From an uncultured Frankiales bacterium (GTDB lineage Bacteria > Actinomycetota > Actinomycetes > Mycobacteriales > SCTD01): DNA of 10,377 nt. The number at the start of each line of letters is the position of its first letter. The stretch's first letter is position 1. Below are positions 6,732-10,377 of the stretch, piece after piece. Location of the stretch: assembly GCA_946479905.1 (NCBI GenBank), contig CAMLIA010000156.1, positions 1-10,377 on the forward strand. Direction: 5' to 3'. The position numbers and the translations under genes were made by a program. The notes below the pieces were generated by a model. That model was not told the origin of the DNA. It did not search any database and saw only the letters and a list, made by a program, of their open reading frames with translations.

Positions 6732-7963
6732 GCCGCTGGCGCCGGCCCGACGGCGAGTCGGGCAACATCATGATCGCGATGCTCGGCATCATGGTCATCA
6801 CGTTCATCGTCGTGATCGGGATGACGACGATGGTCATCAGCGAGAAGGTCACCCGCCACGACCGCAACTTCGAGCAGTCGCTCGCCGCGGCCGAGGGCGG
6901 CCTCAGCAAGCTCGTGACTCAGGTGAAGGCGTCTCCCTACGCGACGAGCATCGCCCCCGTGTCGGGCACCGACACCAGCACGGGCACGACGTGGACCGCT
7001 ACGGCCACCGGCGGCGCCGGCCACTGGGTGCTCACGTCCACGGGCACGGCGAACGGCAGCTCGACGCCCGTGACCCGCACGATCACGCAGACGATCGACG
7101 TGTCCGACCTGCTGTCGCACCCGCTGTTCGCGACCACCTCGATGACGGTCGGCGGCGGTGCGGCGAGCGGCGTGGACACCTACGACTCGTCGGTCAGCTC
7201 GGCGGTCTGCACGCCCGCCGGCAGCAGCACCTCGATGGGGTACTCCGGCGCCCGGATGTGCGCGCACGCCAGCCCGGCGATGGGACGGGTCGGCACCAAC
7301 GGGCCGCTCACCTTCCCCGGCGCGGCGCTCGACATCGTCGACGGCGCCGACATCTACGCGCACGGCACGCCCGGCTACCCCGACCCGCTCGACACCGGCT
7401 CCTGCGCGGGCGACGCGACCACGTGCGCCAGCAGCAAGGTCGCCCTGCACGAGGACCCCCTGGACTTCCCGTTGTCCAGCCAGTGCTCCAGCGGCATCGG
7501 CGCGGGTGCCACCGCCTACGACGGCTCCCTCGCCCTCGCCGCGAACGCCGTCTACAGCTTCACCGACGTGACCCTGAACGCGACGGCGATCGCCAACCTG
7601 TCGAACCTGGCCGGCTCGACCATGGTGATCTGCTTCAGCGGGACGCTCAACGTGACGCCCGTGGTGCCGCTGAACTCCACGCTCGCCGGCACCCCCCGCG
7701 CCCCGTCCACGCTGGTCCTCATCAGCACGTCCGGCTCCCCGCAGATCAGGTTCAACGCCGGGCTGGCGACGGCCAGCAGCCTGTCCGCCGTCGTGTACGC
7801 CCCCAACGCCACCTGCAGCGCCACCGCGCACGTCGACCTCTACGGCATGCTGGTGTGCGGCTCGCTGTCCGCGCCGAGCGGCATCAACGTGCACTACGAC
7901 ACCCAGGTGGGGAACCTCCCGTTCGACCAGCCCGTCACGTTGTCGAAGTGGCGCGAGAAGTAG
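6728..7963 (+). CDS. PilX/GspK-like minor pilin with large cysteine-containing exported domain
   Basis: A 411-residue pilus assembly protein. A basic leader ends in GESG (9-12), followed by a hydrophobic helix (about 13-37). The segment SLAAAEGGLSKLV (51-63) matches the AAExGL pattern typical of PilX N-terminal regions. If cleavage is after Gly12, mature position 5 is Ala, not Glu; absence of Glu5 is characteristic of GspK-type tip subunits. The exported part has eight cysteines (161, 178, 226, 233, 253, 302, 363, 377), enough for four disulfides. The C-terminal stretch with VVYAPNA (355-361), LYGMLVCGSL (371-380) and VHYD (388-391) resembles the beta-solenoid-like DUF7305 region found in other PilX-like proteins. 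The start overlaps the PilW-like stop as GTGA. The 3' end overlaps a convergent gene by 29 bp. Confidence 0.84.
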   Translation: MSRWRRPDGESGNIMIAMLGIMVITFIVVIGMTTMVISEKVTRHDRNFEQSLAAAEGGLSKLVTQVKASPYATSIAPVSGTDTSTGTTWTATATGGAGHWVLTSTGTANGSSTPVTRTITQTIDVSDLLSHPLFATTSMTVGGGAASGVDTYDSSVSSAVCTPAGSSTSMGYSGARMCAHASPAMGRVGTNGPLTFPGAALDIVDGADIYAHGTPGYPDPLDTGSCAGDATTCASSKVALHEDPLDFPLSSQCSSGIGAGATAYDGSLALAANAVYSFTDVTLNATAIANLSNLAGSTMVICFSGTLNVTPVVPLNSTLAGTPRAPSTLVLISTSGSPQIRFNAGLATASSLSAVVYAPNATCSATAHVDLYGMLVCGSLSAPSGINVHYDTQVGNLPFDQPVTLSKWREK

Positions 7964-8672
7964 TCAGCCGCTGTCGGACGACGACCCAGGTCAGCGCGAG
8001 CAGCCACGGCAGCTCGCACGCCCAGGCGATGAGCACCCGCTGGTCGCGCAGCCGGCCCCCGAGGCTGTGCGACGCGAGCTGCCAGCCCACCTGGCTCGGC
8101 CAGGTCAGCAGCAGGGCGACGGCGGCGGACAGCAGCACGAGCCGCATCACCTGGTCGAAGGGCGCGTGCGCGCGCTCCAGCCGTGGCCCCAGGTCGAACC
8201 GGTCCACCGGCACGTAGGTGTAGATGACGTGCCGCATCACGAGGAACGTCACCAGCACCAGCACGAGGTCGCCACCCAGCACCGCGCGGCCCGGCAGCAG
8301 CCGGACCAGGTCGCCGGCGAAGACCAGCAGCAGCCCGCTGAGCAGCACCAGGACGGCGCGGCTGTCGACGAGCTCGAGCAGCGGTGCCAGGTCGACCCTG
8401 CTGCGGTCCGGGCGGCGCCGCGGACCGTGGGTGTCGAGCACCTCCACGTCGTCGAGAGGGTCGTCGCCGAGGAAGTGCCGGAGGTGGCGCTGACCGCCCG
8501 TGCGGACGCCCGGGCGCACGTGCACCGGCGCGAGCTCCTCGGTCTCGGCCCGCCGGAAGCCGCGGCGCGCGAAGGCCCAGGCGGCCGTCGTCGCCCGCGG
8601 TGCGACCAGCAGAGCCGCGAAGACCGCCACCACCAGGCCGACGTACCGGCTGAAGGCCACCACCTGCTCCAC
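7935..8672 (-). CDS. Five-transmembrane integral membrane protein, function unknown
   Basis: I do not recognise a family. The 245-residue protein has five hydrophobic helices at about 9-25, 106-125, 132-152, 175-192 and 212-232. Between the first and second lies a long hydrophilic, Arg/Asp/Glu-rich loop (about 36-100) with HLRHFLGDDPLDDVEVLD (63-80). Basic residues at the loop after TM1 suggest it is cytoplasmic. The clear hydrophobic periodicity, a GTG start with a promoter-like TACTCT seven bases upstream, and divergence from the dehydrogenase support a real gene rather than a chance frame. Its end overlaps the PilX-like gene tail to tail, leaving no room for a terminator between them. There is no enzyme motif. 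A start at the GTG of codon 4 or 5 is possible. Confidence 0.77.
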   Translation of the reverse strand: MEQVVAFSRYVGLVVAVFAALLVAPRATTAAWAFARRGFRRAETEELAPVHVRPGVRTGGQRHLRHFLGDDPLDDVEVLDTHGPRRRPDRSRVDLAPLLELVDSRAVLVLLSGLLLVFAGDLVRLLPGRAVLGGDLVLVLVTFLVMRHVIYTYVPVDRFDLGPRLERAHAPFDQVMRLVLLSAAVALLLTWPSQVGWQLASHSLGGRLRDQRVLIAWACELPWLLALTWVVVRQRLTTSRATSTT

Positions 8673-8679
8673 GGCTCCG

Positions 8680-8685
8680 AGAGTA
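8680..8685 (-). promoter_or_regulatory. Candidate -10 element (TACTCT) for a leaderless transcript of the membrane protein
   Basis: On the minus strand TACTCT is followed by seven bases (CGGAGCC) and then the GTG at 8672, the same geometry as the TAGGCT-7-GTG at 600-615. GGAG is also present but only two bases from the GTG, too close to act well as a ribosome site. No clear -35 box is seen. Confidence 0.4.
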
Positions 8686-8713
8686 GAGCCCGGACTAGTG
8701 GCAGCATGGCCAC

Positions 8714-10336
8714 ATGCTCGACGCGATCACCACTGTGCCCCTGCCGGTCAACGAGCCGGTCCGTTCCTACGCGCCCGGGTCGGCGGAGCGGGCGTCGCTG
8801 GAGGCGCGGCTGAAGGAGCTGGGCTCGGAGAAGCTGGACCTGACCACGACGATCGAGGGCCGGTCGGCGCTGGCGGCGGGGGACCGCATCGACGTGGTCC
8901 AGCCGCACCGGCATGCCGCGGTGCTCGGGGTGACGGCGGAGTCCCCGGCGGGGGAGTGGCAGGCGGCGGTGGATGCCGCGCTGCGCGCGGCCCCGGCGTG
9001 GCGGGAGACGTCGTACGACGACCGCGCGGCTGTCCTGCTGCGCGCGGCCGACCTGCTGGCCGGCCCGTGGCGCGACACCTTGAACGCCGCGACGATGCTG
9101 GGGCAGAGCAAGACCGCTTTCCAGGCCGAGATCGACAGCGCCTGCGAGCTGATCGACTTCCTCCGGTTCAACGTCGCGTTCGGCCGGCAGGTGCTTGCCG
9201 AGCAGCCGGTCTCGTCGCCGGGCGTCTGGAACCGGATGGACCACCGCCCGCTGGAGGGGTTCGTCCTGGCGATCACGCCGTTCAACTTCACCGCGATCGC
9301 GGGCAACCTGCCGCTGGCGCCGGCGCTGATGGGCAACACGGTGGTGTGGAAGCCGTCGCCCACCCAGCAGCTCGCGGCGCACTTCACGATGCGGTTGCTG
9401 GAGGCCGCGGGGCTGCCGCCTGGGGTGATCAACATGGTGACCGGGTTCGGCGCGGCGTCGGGGGTGGCGCTGGAGCACCCGCAGCTGGGGGGTATCCACT
9501 TCACCGGCTCGACCGCGACCTTCCAGCACCTGTGGCAGCAGGTCGGTGCCAACATCGGCCGTTACCGGTCCTACCCCCGCCTGGTCGGTGAGACCGGGGG
9601 CAAGGACTTCGTGCTGGCGCACGCGTCCGCCGACGTCGCCGCCCTGGAGGTGGCGCTGGTGCGGGGCGCCTTCGAGTACCAGGGGCAGAAGTGCTCGGCG
9701 GCCTCGCGGGCGTACGTGCCGCGGTCGCTGTGGGAGGGCGGGCTGCGCGACGCGCTCGCGGCCCGGACGGAGTCGCTGGTCTACGGCGACGTCACCGACT
9801 TCTCGAACTTCGGCGGGGCCGTCATCGACCGGCGGGCCTTCGACCGGCTCGCTGGTGTCGTGCGGGCGGCGGCGTCCGACCCCGGGTTGACGGTGCTGGC
9901 GGGTGGCACCGCCGACGACAGCGAGGGCTTCTTCGTGCAGCCGACCGTGCTCGAGTCCGCCGACCCGCTGCACGAGGTGATGACGCGGGAGTTCTTCGGG
10001 CCGGTGCTGGCCGTCCACGTCTACGACGACTGGAGCGCCGTGCTGCCGCTGGTGGACTCCTCGGCGCCGTACGCGCTGACCGGCGCGGTGTTCGCCGACG
10101 ACCCGTACGCGATCGCGGAGGCGTCCGCGGCGCTGCGCTTCGCCGCGGGCAACTTCTACGTCAACGACAAGCCGACCGGAGCCGTCGTGGGGCAGCAGCC
10201 GTTCGGTGGGGCGCGCGCGTCCGGCACCAACGACAAGGCCGGCTCGGTCCTCAACCTCTACCGGTGGAGCTCGCCGCGCACGATCAAGACCACCTCGGTC
10301 CCGCCGCGCGACCACCGCTACCCGCACATGGGATGA
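8714..10336 (+). CDS. pruA: L-glutamate gamma-semialdehyde dehydrogenase (1-pyrroline-5-carboxylate dehydrogenase)
   Basis: Oxidises L-glutamate gamma-semialdehyde (from 1-pyrroline-5-carboxylate) to glutamate with NAD+, the second step of proline catabolism, in the cytoplasm (EC 1.2.1.88). The 540 residues match the length of monofunctional PruA enzymes. Seen are the oxyanion Asn191 in PFNFTAIAGNLPLAP (189-203), NAD-binding Lys213 in VWKPS, the GSTATF turn (265-270), the general base Glu293 in ETGGKDF, the nucleophile Cys327 in YQGQKCSAASRAY, FFGPVLAV (427-434) and the C-terminal substrate loop QPFGGARASGTNDKAG (495-510). The N-terminus MLDAITTVPLPVNEPV and the next stretch APGSAER match the conserved family start, so the ATG at 8714 is right although no strong ribosome site is visible. 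Proline dehydrogenase is not seen in the window. The stop overlaps another ATG (ATGA). Confidence 0.96.
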   Translation: MLDAITTVPLPVNEPVRSYAPGSAERASLEARLKELGSEKLDLTTTIEGRSALAAGDRIDVVQPHRHAAVLGVTAESPAGEWQAAVDAALRAAPAWRETSYDDRAAVLLRAADLLAGPWRDTLNAATMLGQSKTAFQAEIDSACELIDFLRFNVAFGRQVLAEQPVSSPGVWNRMDHRPLEGFVLAITPFNFTAIAGNLPLAPALMGNTVVWKPSPTQQLAAHFTMRLLEAAGLPPGVINMVTGFGAASGVALEHPQLGGIHFTGSTATFQHLWQQVGANIGRYRSYPRLVGETGGKDFVLAHASADVAALEVALVRGAFEYQGQKCSAASRAYVPRSLWEGGLRDALAARTESLVYGDVTDFSNFGGAVIDRRAFDRLAGVVRAAASDPGLTVLAGGTADDSEGFFVQPTVLESADPLHEVMTREFFGPVLAVHVYDDWSAVLPLVDSSAPYALTGAVFADDPYAIAEASAALRFAAGNFYVNDKPTGAVVGQQPFGGARASGTNDKAGSVLNLYRWSSPRTIKTTSVPPRDHRYPHMG

Positions 10337-10377
10337 GCGACCCCGACCGCTACGACCCGAGCCGGGACCCGGGTCCG
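10333..10377 (+). CDS. Start of an unidentified gene coupled to the dehydrogenase (partial)
   Basis: An ATG overlapping the dehydrogenase stop as ATGA opens a frame of 15 codons to the window edge, reading MSDPDRYDPSRDPGP. The residues are hydrophilic and probably disordered. The family cannot be told. Proline dehydrogenase is the usual partner of this enzyme, but these residues do not show it. The overlap geometry, used repeatedly in this window, is the main support. Confidence 0.55.
   Translation, partial: MSDPDRYDPSRDPGP

Noticed and set aside
6623..7894. Long minus-strand frame opposite the PilX-like gene
   Set aside because: Product is almost wholly Gly/Ala/Arg/Val with no structure; it is a shadow of the pilin gene.
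8249..10327. Very long open frame on the minus strand opposite the dehydrogenase
   Set aside because: Its product is Arg/Gly/Pro-rich with no domain pattern, and it lies opposite a full-length PruA with all catalytic residues. Such frames are expected from high GC at third codon positions.
1..10377. CRISPR array, tRNA, rRNA, transposase or phage genes
   Set aside because: No regularly spaced identical repeats, cloverleaf-like sequence, conserved rRNA segments or transposase motifs were seen on either strand.

Overview
The window is about 70% G+C, with GTG starts and genes packed so tightly that stops and starts overlap. The protein families (actinobacterial wax ester synthase/DGAT, a free-standing LytR_C protein, a DUF6912-like protein, a PruA-type dehydrogenase) point to a high-GC actinomycete. 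I cannot place the genus from sequence alone.

Left part (1-4065), lipid module: a partial ACAD10/11-type acyl-CoA dehydrogenase runs leftward off the edge. Divergent from it, 65 bp away, is a run of four rightward genes that overlap by 4, 4 and 1 bases: a membrane-anchored LytR_C-domain protein, a WS/DGAT acyltransferase with an intact HHxxxDG site, a patatin-like lipase with an intact Ser-Asp dyad, and a DUF6912-like protein. An acyltransferase that makes neutral lipid, a lipase that could release acyl chains and a beta-oxidation enzyme lie together, which suggests storage-lipid turnover.

Middle (4066-7963), surface module: a 56 bp gap with two palindromes leads to an unrecognised single-pass membrane protein with a cytoplasmic eight-cysteine zinc-ribbon-like domain. 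A 112 bp gap with an imperfect direct repeat and a candidate promoter follows. Then come three type IV pilin-like genes with 4-base overlaps. Their order and features (PilV/GspI-like, PilW/GspJ-like, PilX/GspK-like without Glu5) match a minor-pilin tip complex. The PilV-like protein carries two tandem Ig-like beta domains and looks like a tip adhesin. No major pilin, ATPase, platform protein or prepilin peptidase is present, so these must be supplied from elsewhere.

Right part (7935-10377): a leftward five-TM protein of unknown function overlaps the last pilin gene tail to tail by 29 bp. It is divergent, across 41 bp, from a full-length L-glutamate gamma-semialdehyde (1-pyrroline-5-carboxylate) dehydrogenase of proline catabolism. 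The last 45 bases start another gene by an ATGA overlap.

No rRNA, tRNA, CRISPR array, insertion sequence or convincing intrinsic terminator was seen. The least explained elements are the PilV-like adhesin with its repeats, the cysteine-rich membrane protein and the two regulatory-looking gaps.
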